Shown one piece after another: positions 1 to 11,200 of a stretch of 64,000 bases of DNA. Origin of the DNA: Castanea sativa. Its lineage: Eukaryota > Streptophyta > Magnoliopsida > Fagales > Fagaceae. Numbering within the stretch: position 1 is the first letter of the stretch; the number at the start of each line of letters is the position of its first letter. The stretch spans positions 38,801,634-38,865,633 of the forward strand of contig NC_134014.1 in the NCBI RefSeq assembly GCF_040712315.1, written 5' to 3'. The position numbers and the translations under genes were made by a program. The notes under the pieces were generated by a model. That model was not told the DNA's origin and did not search any database. It saw only the letters and a list, made by a program, of their open reading frames with translations.

Positions 1-1119
1 CTCTAGTAATCGATGCACCGGCTCTGAACACGTATTTTACAGCCTGAGGTGCTGCCGAGCCGGATTGCCCGAAGTAATCCCTCCTCGGCTTGTTGGTGTG
101 GTATCTATCCGACCTGAAATCCCTTCTCTCCTGCGGGATAACCTTTTCCTTTCACTTCCCTTGCTGCTGGTCTTCTTCTACCCTCTTGTACTCATCAATA
201 CGATCCATAAGGCGGCGTACATCGGACGGGCTTTTTCGTCAAATACTTTCTTAGGTCGTTGTCAGTAGGGATACCTACATTAAAGGTATTAAGAGCCACC
301 TAATCAAAGTCAACATCTATCTCGTTAAACATCTCCAAGTATCTGCCTTCGAGTATGCTTTCAGTGTCTCCCACTTCCTTCATGGCCATGGATAGCGAAT
401 CCAATGGCCGAGGGACGTTCTGCTACACGTAATGAACCGCGAAGCGAATGCCCTAGTCGACTCCCCAAACGAGCCTACAGAACCCGATTAGAGACCGTTA
501 AACAATCTCATAGCCACAGGTCCCAAGCTGGAGGGGAAAACTTTAAACATCAGATTCTCATTATGAGAGTGCACCGCCATCCTATGGTTGAAGTGAATAA
601 CGTGCTCCACGGATCAGTCGGCCATTATAAATGGTGAAGGTGGGCCGGGTGAACCTCCCTCGGGAAGCCTCCCTTCTCAATCCTCCGTGAAAACGGAGAT
701 TTAGAGAGTCGGTGCAACGCCCTACTCATGGTATCGTTGCCTAAACCCCCACGAACGAAACTTCCCACGTCTCGCGGGTTGGCTTGGTCGTCCTCCTCAC
801 AGGATGATGTTTCGCTGGTGGGGGAACATGACCTTGAACTGTAAGCAAGTCCCCTATCCTTCTCTGAGGAAGAACTAGACGAGGACGGGGAAACCTTACG
901 TTTAGCGCGGCGTAACTTCCTCTTCAAACGATTGGTTTCCCTCTGCATGGATTTAGAACCCTCATCATGGGTAGTGCTACCCCCTCCATGAGTATGGCTA
1001 GCCCCTGGGTATTCTGTATGGACGCTTCCCTCACGATCCCTACGACGTTCAAGACGTTGGAAATGATCTTCCGGTTGTGATCCTTGTGACTCTGCATGGT
1101 GAGAGCCTAAGCCTGCCAT
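1..1119 (-). pseudogene. Gypsy gag gene fragment with frameshift and stops
   Basis: The frame opens with ATG at 1119-1117 and runs open to about 625. It has an arginine/lysine-rich stretch (RLKRKLRRAKRKVS), a run of eight serines, and the block MSRALHRLSKSPFSRRIEKG that is typical of retrotransposon gag. Past about 640 the homology continues in other frames: pieces such as FTIYNGR, the run DSLSMAMKEVGDTESILEGR and YLEMFNEIDVDFD are readable, with stops and at least one frameshift between them. Gag would form the virus-like particle of the element. The fragment has lost coding capacity. Confidence 0.75.
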
Positions 1120-1147
1120 AATATCCCTACCTCTTCTAGACTAGATT

Positions 1148-1163
1148 CCCACAGACGGCGCCA
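1148..1163 (-). other. Primer-binding site of the Gypsy element
   Basis: The minus strand reads TGGCGCCGTCTGTGGG two bases after the LTR end TTACA. TGGCGCC is the usual start of plant Gypsy primer-binding sites complementary to a tRNA 3' end. It fixes the orientation of the element. Confidence 0.8.
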
Positions 1164-1165
1164 AT

Positions 1166-1913
1166 TGTAAGTGCACAATTGCACCTGGCCCCAAGAACAG
1201 TTACGGGCTCAGGCCCAACGAGCCTTAAACAATGTGATTTGTAGAGTGTGGGCTTGAAACCCAGGTTAGAAGTGTTTGAGGACTAAATAGCAAGCCAAAG
1301 ATTATAAACCCTTCAAAACAACAATGAATGCTATAAATCAATCTGCTCGGACGTAAGCCGAGAACTGTTTTTATATAATTTCTCTCTCTTTTTCTCTTTC
1401 TTTTAGGTTACAAAGAGGGGGGGGATCCCTTTTTTCTGTCTTAGATTGCCCTTTAAATACTATTCTTTTGAATACTTTGTACACGTATTGCTTTACCTCC
1501 CCTTTAGCCTAGATATTTCTTTTCTCAGTGCCTTTGAATAGTAACCAGAAGTTTCTCTTCCACTGTTCAGGTGTCACTTCCCCATAAATGCGGCCAGGGT
1601 GGTAGGTGCAGGGTCTTTAATGTGGAGGTGACAGCCTTTATCTTTGACATTTCTTCAACACCAGTGCATCTGGGACATTCTAGGGTTTACCCCTTTTAAC
1701 CATTGGCCTTAACCGTGTCATCCCCTAATCTTTATCACGAAATCCCGAGTTCTTCGGTGTCCATCCGAGGGTAAGTTCACCTTCGGCTAGATCCTCGGAC
1801 CCTCGGCGTATGGGCCGACCCATAGTACCAACAAATTCTAAACCCAGTAGCAGGTCGGCCTTCCTTAACACGGCCCAAAAGGCCCACATTCTCATTAGGA
1901 TCTTTTTGCCCCC

Positions 1914-1917
<4 letters not shown>
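1166..1917 (-). repeat. 5' LTR of the Gypsy element
   Basis: On the plus strand it starts TGTAAGTGCACAATTG and ends at or near CCCCACA, giving TG...CA termini and about 750 bp. That is the length of the two other LTRs in this window (14821-15576 and 18429-19187). It contains CTCGGACG and CCTCGGACC words shared with them. The right end is uncertain by a few bases because it runs into CA and AT simple repeats. Confidence 0.7.

Positions 1918-1922
<5 letters not shown>

Positions 1923-1961
<39 letters not shown>
1923..1961. repeat. (AT)n microsatellite at the LTR edge
   Basis: About 19 uninterrupted AT units lie directly beyond the LTR terminus. Two reading frames through it (runs of IYIYIY) are repeat artefacts. 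Confidence 0.95.
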
Positions 1962-1967
<6 letters not shown>

Positions 1968-3821
1968 AAAAAGCATTTCCAATTGATATATTCAATTCAA
2001 ATGGTTAAATTTTATTGCATATTATTAATTGAATATATCCCAAATTTGTAAGATATATACCTTCTAATTGTAATTTTTTAAATAAATTTTATAGAGTATT
2101 CATATCTCATACAATTATGACATTCTACAAAATAAAAAAAATAAAAAAAAATAAACATTTTTTGATTCACCATACGATGAACTTGGATTCTATGTTTTGG
2201 GGGCCAAAAGCCCAAAACATTAAATTTTTTTATCATTCAAGGATAAAAGGTATATTAAAATGCAAAAGTAAATAAATAAAAGAAAAATAAAACTAGTCTA
2301 CATATAATATTAACAAATTGTAAATAAAAGAAAAAATACAAAATAACTATTTCTTGATTCATTTATACTCTATCAAAATGGAGTCTCACGTTCTTTAAAA
2401 TACCTAAAATTATTTAATGATTAAAGTTTGGATGGTAAACTAAGTTTGAGAGATGGCCATTGACCACGAATTTGGGTTAGGTGGCCTTTGGTAGATTTGA
2501 TAAAATTTTATCATGTTTGATATTATTTTTTTATTTTAATCGATTAAACTACTTTTAGACATGAACCTAATTGTAATACGAATCTGGTTGGGTTAAACCC
2601 AAATCCCATTCTGACCAACTACTAGCTAGATAGATAGACTGATGGACCAGTACTCATAGACCAGGACAGTGGGTCGACCTTTGGATAAGTTGTGCTAGGA
2701 CCACCGGAAATGGCACAACTCATTTCATGCATTGGCATTGCATTGAAAACAAGCACTGGGAATTGGGATTCCTCGGGGGTGACAACAAGAAAGATTCTCT
2801 TCGAAATGCAACTCATTGTGAATGTTGCAGCAAAGAAAGACTTTTCTTTCTATGATACTGTGTAGGCTTACCTCAAGCTCAGCTCAGCTCAACTAGGCGT
2901 TTGAAAAATTACGTCTCTTTGTGGATCTATCATCTATCATATGGATTGTACGAACTCCATGTGGGAAGGAAGTACTTTTTCAACTTTATTCATTTATTGA
3001 CGCTTCTTATATCATATGCATAGCCACTGTGCACGATTTATCGGATCCTACTTGTTTTAAAGGCACATTTGTCTCGGCCCATAAAAATAAAACACTATTT
3101 TGTAGTCTTCCAGGATATGAAATCGAAGGGAAAATTTTTGTTGTTGTCAAATTGTCGCCAGTCCAAACAAGGAGTAATGAATGGATATCCCGTATCCATT
3201 GAAAGATTATAAAAATCTTTTGCTTGATCCCACTCCTAGCATGAATTGGATATTTTTCAAATACTTATTATATAGTCAAAACTAAGGAAATTGGGGTTGG
3301 CTTTGATGGTACGGTTGAAATCTTTATTATATGCGTTTTTTAAATCATAGCAATGTATTTTTATACAATCATTTTTCAAATGTAAAGTCAGTACGTGATA
3401 CTGTAGTCAAACTTCATCATCAATGGGAGAAATTATTTGTCCCTTCCAACGCATGATTATGAATTGCGGAGAAAGGGTTCATCAAAAAAAAATATGTATA
3501 TATTGCGGGGAAAGGTTCTTTAGCCATAATATCTCACACTTAGAGATAGCAAAAATTATTTGTTTTGTTTTATCCGTTCTGTCTCATACAGGTTTTTTTT
3601 CATTCTAAAAAAGTCACAGGACAAAATCGAGATTTATTTACCCAACCCCTAATGTGTATATATGTTTCTGTTTAATTATATATGTGTGTGTTTTGGGGGG
3701 GGGGGGGGGGGTATTTAATATATACTTACATTATTTGTAAGATAATTTTATCTCTTTTATTTCTATTTTAATTATTATTTATTTATTTAGACATATTTTA
3801 TTATATTCTTCAAAACACTTA
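1962..3821. other. AT-rich intergenic DNA without a supported gene
   Basis: I see no gene here. A 93-codon open frame at 2921-3202 (+) has no recognisable domain, no splice context and no neighbouring exon. A run of 17 G residues lies at 3695-3711. Confidence 0.6.
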
Positions 3822-4249
3822 GGTTATATTTGGTAACAGTTTTTATTTTCTATTTTCTAAAATTTGTTTTTGGGAATACAAAGAAAAACGGTTTTTCTTG
3901 TATTTTTTAAATAAAAAACATGTTTGGTTAGTTGAAATTAAAAAGAGAGGTTTTTGAAGGAAAAAATAGAAAATAGAAAATTATGTTGTTCCTAAAATTT
4001 GAACTATAATTGCTAACTTATTAAATGAGACAGATTCATTAAATTAAATGCGTGTTTTCATTAACTTTTGCAAACTAGAAATTTAAAACAACATTTTACA
4101 TGTTTTTAGTTTCCTTCATATATTGTGTTTTGAAAACAATTTTTGTTTTCTATTATTTTTTTGTTGCCAAACAAATTTTTTAGTCTCAAAAATAAAAAAT
4201 TATTTTTAAAAACAAAAAATAAGGAAAAAAAATCGTTACCAAACGTACC
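3822..4249. mobile_element. Tourist-like MITE (candidate), 428 bp
   Basis: The left end reads GGTTATATTTGGTAAC and the right end, reversed, reads GGTACGTTTGGTAAC, giving imperfect terminal inverted repeats. TTA precedes the left end and TTT follows the right end, close to the TTA target duplication of PIF/Harbinger elements. The interior is AT-rich and foldback-like, with no coding capacity. Confidence 0.55.
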
Positions 4250-5277
4250 TTTTTTTGTTCTATTTAGCACTCTCATTATTACACATTCCCTTTCTCATTG
4301 ATCTCTATCTCAACAATGCCGAAGTCGCCTCATTTGAGATGACTACTCCTGCCTTGCACATATTATCTTGACCCCGAAAAGGGGTCATGATAGGAATAGT
4401 TAACGACGAAAAACAATAATTTATGCTTAGGGGCCAAATAAAAAATAAGACCATTAAAACCTAAAGTGTATTTTGTTTTCCCTTTTTTATTTTATTTTTA
4501 GAAACAAACATGCACATAGAGGAGAGATGTGATGTGATTCTAATACAAAAGCTTATTATAAATTTCACTCAAAAGTCATGGTACCTTTTAAGGGAGTGTA
4601 TGAGAAGTAATTCTACTCACAACATACTCTTTTAAGCAATGTGAGATAATTACCCCCCTCTCCCTCCCCAATTTTTAGAAACAAACAAATAGACATACAA
4701 AAAGGGGGGGGGGGGGGCGGGCAAGGGCATGAAGTGTTAAGTTCTAAGACAAAGACATTACAAACTTCACGTAAAAAATATTGTAACTTATAAGAGAGAG
4801 TTGAACACATTATAATACGCATAACACACTCTTTGAAACCCTATTAAAATGAGCCCAGTGAGGGCTAATCCCCCCTAACACAGTGACTCATCTTAACATC
4901 TTTGATTTCAAACCCTCGCTTATCAATCATTGAAGTGATCCATCCTCAAGCTCTTTATTTAAAGAGATGCATGCATGTAATCTTTGAAATTAATTTTCTT
5001 GGTTTGTTATTTTAACATATTAGTTACATTATTATGTCATAGAAATGATTTCATGGGTTGATTAATGATTCTTAGGATTTTTTTTTTAATACAAGATAGA
5101 ATTTTTACTCTAGCCTAATCTAAGTATATATATGTGTCAAGCTCCGTCTTGAAGACTTTAACCCGGCCCTTGCCCCCCACGCCTACAAGCACTTATACTT
5201 GTTAAGTGACCATCGCATCAGAATATGCGATGATGATTCTTAGGATTGAAACATCATAAATCATGAGAAGCATGATC

Positions 5278-5326
5278 ATATGATTAAGATTTATTATTTT
5301 TTTGCTGAATATATGATTAAGATTTA
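5278..5326 (-). mobile_element. Micro-insertion between 16-bp direct repeats
   Basis: ATATGATTAAGATTTA occurs at 5278-5293 and 5311-5326 around a 17-base insert (5294-5310) that reads ATTCAGCAAAAAAATAA on the minus strand. An A-tail behind a few unique bases fits a LINE cut back almost to its tail. A third copy of the 16-mer follows at 5333-5348 after six bases, so local duplication by slippage is an alternative. Confidence 0.45.
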
Positions 5327-6447
5327 ATCTTAATATGATTAAGATTTATTCACACTCACCGTGCATGATTGTCCTAATTCCGTAGATAATCCCATGGATT
5401 TCACATGATGAACGCATTTAGGGAAATCCTAGGGAATGTCGAAAGGTGCTATTCAAATCTGGCGTAATGTTTATGAATCAGTTAGTCCCATGAATATCCT
5501 AGTCATGATCATCTGTAATTATAGTTTTGGGTGACAATAATTGCTGCTCCTATTTTAGACTTATTCCATGTGGATTGTGGACTAACATTCTTCTTGTAGA
5601 GATTTTAGGTTTTATTTCTACTTCAATACCATATGTTATTTTCTTGTCCTCGTTTATTAATTGTAATGCATGAGATTATAATTGGTCATTAATTTCTAAG
5701 AAACTTATTTCAAATTGAGGAATGTGAGTGCTTGACACTTTTCCATCTCATCACTTTGCATTTAAATTTGTTTTCGAAGGATTTAAACTAGTACCTATAC
5801 ATTGCAATATTTCTTTCTTTCTTTTAATTATTGTAACTAGGAGATCAAAGTCATGTAATTTCATTTACTTATATTATAATTCAGAAATGAATAAATTTTT
5901 AAAATTTTCCTTATCTAATGAAATGATTTTAATAAAATTTATACAATCAATTATATGTACTTTTCTTGATTGAAAAATATAACATTTTCACAACAAATTC
6001 TTTGTAATAGGTTGTTACTTGTCTTTACTAGTGGGAAAAAAAAATTAGTGGCAGATTCAAATTAAAAACCTACAATAACGTGACAACTGAAATTTATTAT
6101 AAAAATATTTTAAAAATATTGTGAGTATAGCATATCACAAATAAGACATTCTCGATTATAATGTAGGGATAATTATTTTTTACGCCAGTTACATGAGGTA
6201 AGCTGTAGGCCTCTCATAAATATGTGGGCTCTGTATGTCCCACGTTTTTGTGAGAGGCATATGTATAGAGCAAGTTTGTTGTGTATGAGAGTCCGCCTAT
6301 AACATTACTATACTTTTTGTACTATGACCAAATTAGCATATACTATGAGAGGATTTGTTTTTTTTGGCTAATTTTTAATGTCACTCTCTTATTTACCCAA
6401 AAAAAAAAAGAAGGGGATATTTCGTAGAGCAAAACACATGGGATGGT

Positions 6448-6487
6448 AGGTGATGTTTCCATTCATAAAAAGCAGGTGATGTTTTCA
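6448..6487 (+). mobile_element. Micro-insertion between 14-bp imperfect repeats
   Basis: AGGTGATGTTTCCA (6448-6461) and AGGTGATGTTTTCA (6474-6487) flank TTCATAAAAAGC. The insert resembles the 3' terminus of LINE copies in this window (TTCAT followed by A-rich sequence). Confidence 0.4.
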
Positions 6488-7511
6488 ATTTTTTAACCTC
6501 CACATGATTTGGAAAATTAAATTAGTAAAAATAAAATAACAGCATAAACAGGGTACCTCGGTAATAAATAAAAAAAAGGCACTGACGTGCATTTAGTACC
6601 CTGATCAGCCACCATAGCCCTAGGCTTCTAACTAGGAAAAAGTCACGTGCCACATGGGACAGAATTGACCGAAAACATAGAAGTGAGAAAATGAATAAAT
6701 AAGTAAATAAGGAAAAAGAAAAAAAAAAAGAGAGACATTCTCGACCGGTAACCCGTTAAACTGACAATCAGAAGGGAAAAGATTCAAAAAGAACAGAGTC
6801 AACCAGGAGAAGAAAAACAAAGCTGTAAAAAATGGGTTTTGGGACCCACTTAACGAGGTTAAACCAAAATTATTTGGCACTAATTACATTGAGAGTAAAT
6901 TTTACCGTGACGTTGATGATGACCGTAGTAAGTAGTAAAAGAAGTAATAACAACGAGTTTCGAGCTGAAAACTGAAAAGGTTAGAATTGACTAACGCCGT
7001 CCGGCTTGGTGCATTTCCCGATGTTGTCAAGCGTTGGAAAGCTAACAGCGTTTTATATGCCTATAGGTTCTGCCTAATATTTTATTTTTATGAAAAATTT
7101 AAAAAATTTAAAAATATTAGTCTCCTTTTTATTTTTTTCATTAATTTTTTTTAAAATAGTTTTCTAATACAAGTAGATGTAGCAAAATTGGATACGACCT
7201 GCAAACTCGACTTGACATAAAATTAGAAATTAGTTAGTTATAAGTTAAAAATTAATGAGTTTGTGTCATATTTGGGTTAACACGATTATATTATTTAATA
7301 AAGGCAAAAATGCACTTTTAGTCCCGACATTTTTGGTCAATTCTTGATTTGGTCCCTAAATTGATTTTGTTTTTAGGTCAATCCCTGATTTCAAAAAATT
7401 GATTATATTTTAGTCCCTGCCGTCAACCTAGTAACAGAAAAATCATACATGGTAGACAGAGTGCATTATTGGCATGTTATATGCTGACGTGACTAATAAA
7501 ATAATAATAAA

Positions 7512-7720
7512 AGAAAAACAACCCACCACTACCGATTGAAGCCAAACCCATCAAACTTGTTGGAAGACTTGTCCAATCCCAAACGAGTTGCCTCACTTCG
7601 ACTCGGTCTCCAAGCCCGTTGGCTTCAACGTTGTTTATGAGCCCAGGAAGGAGAGTCTCAATGTTGGTGAGCACGACTCAGCTCACACCCAGCAAAGCCA
7701 TGAGATGACTACAACTTTGT
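7512..7720 (-). pseudogene. Captured fragment resembling a METTL21-type methyltransferase
   Basis: On the minus strand the segment reads MALLGVS, a stop, then VVLTNIETLLPGLINNVEAN followed by GLGDRVEVRQLVW. This matches the pattern I know from plant METTL21/lysine-methyltransferase-like proteins, where a hydrophobic strand is followed by an acidic residue after motif I (VVLTDxE), then LLPxLxxNVExN and a VxxLxW strand. It is richer in G+C than the rest of the element, carries at least one stop and has no start or end of a full protein. I infer capture of a host exon by the transposon. The family assignment is from memory of the motif pattern and was not checked by search. Confidence 0.5.
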
Positions 7721-7828
7721 CCACCGCTACTCCTTCATATTCTCATCGTGGGATGACTCCATCACCACCACATGTAAGAGAGGAAAAGAGAGAGGGTGAG
7801 TTAGAGAGAGAGATCTGAACTTGCTTTT

Positions 7829-7829
<1 letters not shown>

Positions 7830-7882
<53 letters not shown>
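7830..7882. repeat. (GA)n microsatellite inside the MULE
   Basis: About 26 GA units. Confidence 0.95.
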
Positions 7883-7887
<5 letters not shown>

Positions 7888-8597
7888 GAGAGTTATAAAT
7901 CATTTGTGAGTTTGGATTTTGTTTTGGGTTTGTAGGGGGGTTTCAATTTTTTTTTTTTTTTAGTATTAATTTTGAGTCTAAAAATTGATAGATTTAAATT
8001 TTGTGATGTGTTTGTCTACCAAGAAAGTTCAAAAATATTTGAGAAAGTTGCTATAAATTTTTTTCTCAACTCTAAAATTGAAAAATAATTTTTTTTTTGT
8101 TTTTTTTATCTTTTATTTTATGAATTAAATTAAAATTTAAAAATAAAATTTATTTTTATTTTTTTTAATTTAGAAAATGCTGATGTGGCATTTAAAAAAT
8201 GTCAAATAAAATATTTTATTTTTATTTTATTAGTTATGTTAGCATGTAACATGCCAACAGTGCATTCCGTCTGCCACATTTGATTTTTCTGTTACTGAGT
8301 TGACGGCAAAAACAAAAATAGAATCAATTTTTTGAAACCAAGGACTGACCTAGGAGCAAAATCAATTTAAAAACCAAATAGAGAATCGGCCCAAAATGTA
8401 TGGACCAAAAGTGCATTTTTGCCTTTAATAAATGGGTTGGATTAGTGTTTAACCTATAGAACCCGTTTGACCCATTTAATTAAATGATATTTTACTAATA
8501 TACCCTTTAAACCCTAGGTATATAAACTTATTAATTGTTGTATTTTACTTTCTTTGACATAATGCATTGATTATTTGTAATATTGAGATATGCTTTA

Positions 8598-9365
8598 CAC
8601 TACACCAAAATAAGTCTATTACATCAAGTGTTAATACAACAAAATTAGAATAGTAGTATTAGACAATATCACATCTAAAAATTAAAAGTCATTGCAATAG
8701 TAACTTAAAAGTAGTAAATTATTATATTAATAATAATTAGTTGCAATAATTTATAATTTTCAGTTGCAATAAAGGTTGTTAATACTAAATTGAATTTAGA
8801 AATTTTTTTGCAATAACTTAAATTGAAGAAATCAAAAAAAAATTTTAATAACTTAAATTGAAGAAACCATTGTAATAACTTGATACCAATTATTTTGCGA
8901 TATATTATAATAGAAATTTCAAAGAGATGACTTATTGCAACAAATATAACATTGCAATAACTAAAATATCAATTATTTTGCAATCTATTGCAATGACAAA
9001 TGTGGAGCTACAATGAATAAATTATTGCAATGATCTAATTCCAATTATTTTACAATTTATTGTAATAAAAAATATGAAACAATTATCTATTATAATAAAG
9101 ATACAGTTGCAATAAGTTGATCTAAGTTATTTTTGTAAATTCTTTGCAATCTATTGTAATAAAATTCATGAAATAATAGCTTATTGCTAGAAGATATGCA
9201 AAGTAGTAAATTGTTTACTGCAACATCAAATATATTATTACATCAAAATTTTCATTAAAATATTTAAGATTTATTGCAACAAATTTTTTTTTAGCACAGA
9301 CCTATACCTCAAATTTTATTGCAACATTTCGCATAAACTATTGCAATGACTTTTGTGGGGTATAG
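8598..9365. mobile_element. CACTA-like element (candidate), non-autonomous
   Basis: The left end begins CACTACACCAAAATAAG, the usual terminus of CACTA (En/Spm) elements. The interior carries many short TTATTGCAA / TTGCAATAA words in both directions, like subterminal repeats. The right end, reversed, CTATACCCCACAAAAG, matches only partly, and no 3-bp target duplication is visible. There is no coding region. Confidence 0.4.
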
Positions 9366-9938
9366 AAATTTAATAAAGTAATATTGTCATGTGTCATGCC
9401 CAGGGCCGAGGAGCCCAATACAGTGCCGAGGAGCCCATACTCTCAGACGATGAAGCCAGAGAGGCAAGTCATTGCCACACCAATGGCACATTATCAGAGG
9501 AGGACTACACCATAAAGGAAAAGCTTCAGGGAGGGGAAAAGCCCCAGGGAGGGGAAAAGCCCTGACGTGATTGGAGGGATGGTAGCTGCCACCACATTTG
9601 TTGCACCTCACCAAATCCTCTGGCCGTATTTATATGGAGAAGACCCCTAAACAATGCTGTCTTGGTTATTGCAACTCACAGAATACTGGGGAAGGTGTTT
9701 GATGGGACAACCACTCCTGGTGGCCTGCATAATCAACAAATGGAGGGCCAAGATCAGTGGAAAGAGACTATATAATGTGGGGGATACCTAGAATGGAGGG
9801 GATCGGAAAATCTATAGAAAAACATTGTAGCAACAAGACTTGAAATTATATTCAAGTCTGAAAGAATTATATTCAAAAGCCACTCTTCTCGAACTTTGTC
9901 GAGGAATGATTTTTTTGCACGAGCTTGTCTTTCTTTGC

Positions 9939-10440
9939 TTTCAGTTTGATAGCAAAGCCTTCAGGAGGTATTGTTGTGACCTAAGCATTATGAATAGATA
10001 TTTCACCCCGGCTTATCCACAGGGGAATGGACATGGCGAGGCTATCAATAAGGTCATAGTGAATGGACTTAAGAAGAGTTGAGGCTGTAATTCCTCTCGA
10101 GACTGGATTCCCAACACTAAAGATGAATTCTTTCACTCCAAGCAACAATGATGGGCTGTTAGAGAAGAGCTTAGATTTGATTGAAGAAAGAAGGGAAAAT
10201 GCAATGTTTTAATTGGCCTATTATCAACACAAGCTCAAGCAAGGGTATGACTCAAACGAGAGGTTAAGGCCACTAGCGCCTGGAGATTTAGTATTAAGAA
10301 AGGTTTTGGGTACTACAAAGAACCCAGTATGGAGAAAGTTAGGGCTCAACTGGGAAATGCTATATTGCATCACCTCGGTAGCTGGTATAAGGGCATATTA
10401 TCTTGAAGATCTAAATGAAAATGTTGTATCACACCCCTGA
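9939..10440 (+). pseudogene. Retrotransposon integrase fragments (core end and C-terminal domain)
   Basis: The first piece reads FDSKAFRRYCCDLSIMNRYF followed by TPAYPQGNGHGEAINK, the end of the integrase catalytic core; family members usually have PQGNGQAEA. A stop follows at 10081. After a deletion, the second piece (10213-10440) reads YYQHKLKQGYDSN, then PLAPGDLVLRKVLG and AYYLEDLNENVVSHP, the C-terminal integrase domain preceding the end of pol. Integrase would insert element DNA into the host genome. Stops and missing sequence make it non-functional. Confidence 0.8.
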
Positions 10441-10530
10441 AATGTAAATAAACTGCGAATGTATTATTTTTAATGAAAGTTTTTTATGTCATATATCGTT
10501 TAATACATTATGCGTTACACTTCTGACTTA

Positions 10531-11200
10531 CTTAAGTATTAAATAGAACATTTGTTATGCCTGGTCCCTCGGACCATCTACTTTGGGTAAATTAATACTT
10601 CATATAATTTTACTTAAGTTCAAATAAAACATTGATCATGTCTGGCTCCTCAAACCACATACCTTGGGTAAATTGATTTTTTTATCATTTTTCTAAGTGT
10701 TGAATAAAACCTTAGTTATGCTTGGTTCCTCAGACCACCTACTTTGGGTAAATTAATACTTCATATCATTTTCTAAGTGTTAAATAGAACCTTAGTTATG
10801 CCTAATTCCTCGGACCACCTACTTTGGGTAAATTAATACTTCATATCATTTTTCTAAGTGTTAAATAGAACCTTAGTTATGCCTGGTTCCTCGGACCACA
10901 TATTTTGGGTAAATTAATACTTCATATCATTTTTCTAAGTATTAAACAGAACCTTAGTTATGTCTGATCCCTCAGATCACCTACTTTGGGTAAATTAATA
11001 CTTCATGTCATTTTACTTAAATATCAAGCAAAACATTGGTCATGATTGGCTCCTTGGACCACATACCTTGGGTAAATTGATATTTTTTATCATTTTTCTA
11101 AGTGTTAAACAGAACCTTAGTTATACCTGGTTCCTCAAACAACATACTTTTGATAAATTAATACTTTTTATTATTTATTTAAGTCTCAAATAGAACCATC
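10531..11200. repeat. Tandem array, about 9 diverged units of ~81 bp
   Basis: Units begin AAGTGTTAAATAGAACCTTA or a close variant at about 10531, 10616, 10695, 10774, 10855, 10937, 11018, 11099 and 11180. Each contains GTTATGCCTGGTTCCTCGGA and CTACTTTGGGTAAATTAATA variants. The array sits just after integrase in the retrotransposon. Open frames seen here are repeat-derived. Confidence 0.85.

Larger units (their letters stand above)
1..1917 (-). mobile_element. Ty3/Gypsy LTR retrotransposon, 5' part, cut by the window edge
   Basis: Read on the minus strand this holds, in order, an LTR (1917-1166), a primer-binding site (1163-1148) and a gag region running off the left edge of the window. Order and orientation are those of the 5' end of a Gypsy element. 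The gag reading frame is broken, so the copy is not autonomous as seen. The style of gag (a basic and serine-rich N-terminus, then a conserved block near SRALHRLSKSPFSRRIE) resembles Tat-lineage elements of dicots; this lineage call is from memory. Pol and the 3' LTR would lie to the left, outside the window. Confidence 0.8.
4250..7293. other. Intergenic AT-rich DNA with old repeats
   Basis: No gene is supported. About 4497-4640 and 4672-4840 are diverged direct copies of one unit (both begin TTTTTAGAAACAAACA and end near a CACACTCTTT/CATACTCTTT word). The second copy carries a run of 14 G at 4704-4717. The stretch about 5130-5220, with GACTTTAACCCGGCCCTTG, looks like a dispersed repeat fragment but I cannot name it. 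Two micro-insertions, listed separately, lie at 5278-5326 and 6448-6487. Confidence 0.5.
7303..8423. mobile_element. Mutator-like element (Pack-MULE type), 1121 bp
   Basis: The left terminus GGCAAAAATGCACTTTT and the right terminus AAAAGTGCATTTTTGCC form terminal inverted repeats that extend about 200 bp (7303-7510 against 8215-8423). An exact 9-bp target duplication TTTAATAAA flanks it (7294-7302 and 8424-8432). A 9-bp duplication and long TIRs are the signature of Mutator-like elements. There is no transposase. The interior holds a gene-like segment (7512-7720) and a GA microsatellite. Confidence 0.9.

Noticed and set aside
1725..1995. Overlapping minus-strand frames with YIYIYI runs
   Set aside because: They are translations of the AT microsatellite and LTR sequence.
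2921..3202. 93-codon plus-strand open frame
   Set aside because: No domain, no exon context, no similarity I recognise; length is within chance for this much sequence.
9843..9873. Repeat AATTATATTCAA around nine bases
   Set aside because: The repeat is short and AT-rich and the insert lacks a tail; it lies at a deletion junction of the Gypsy element.
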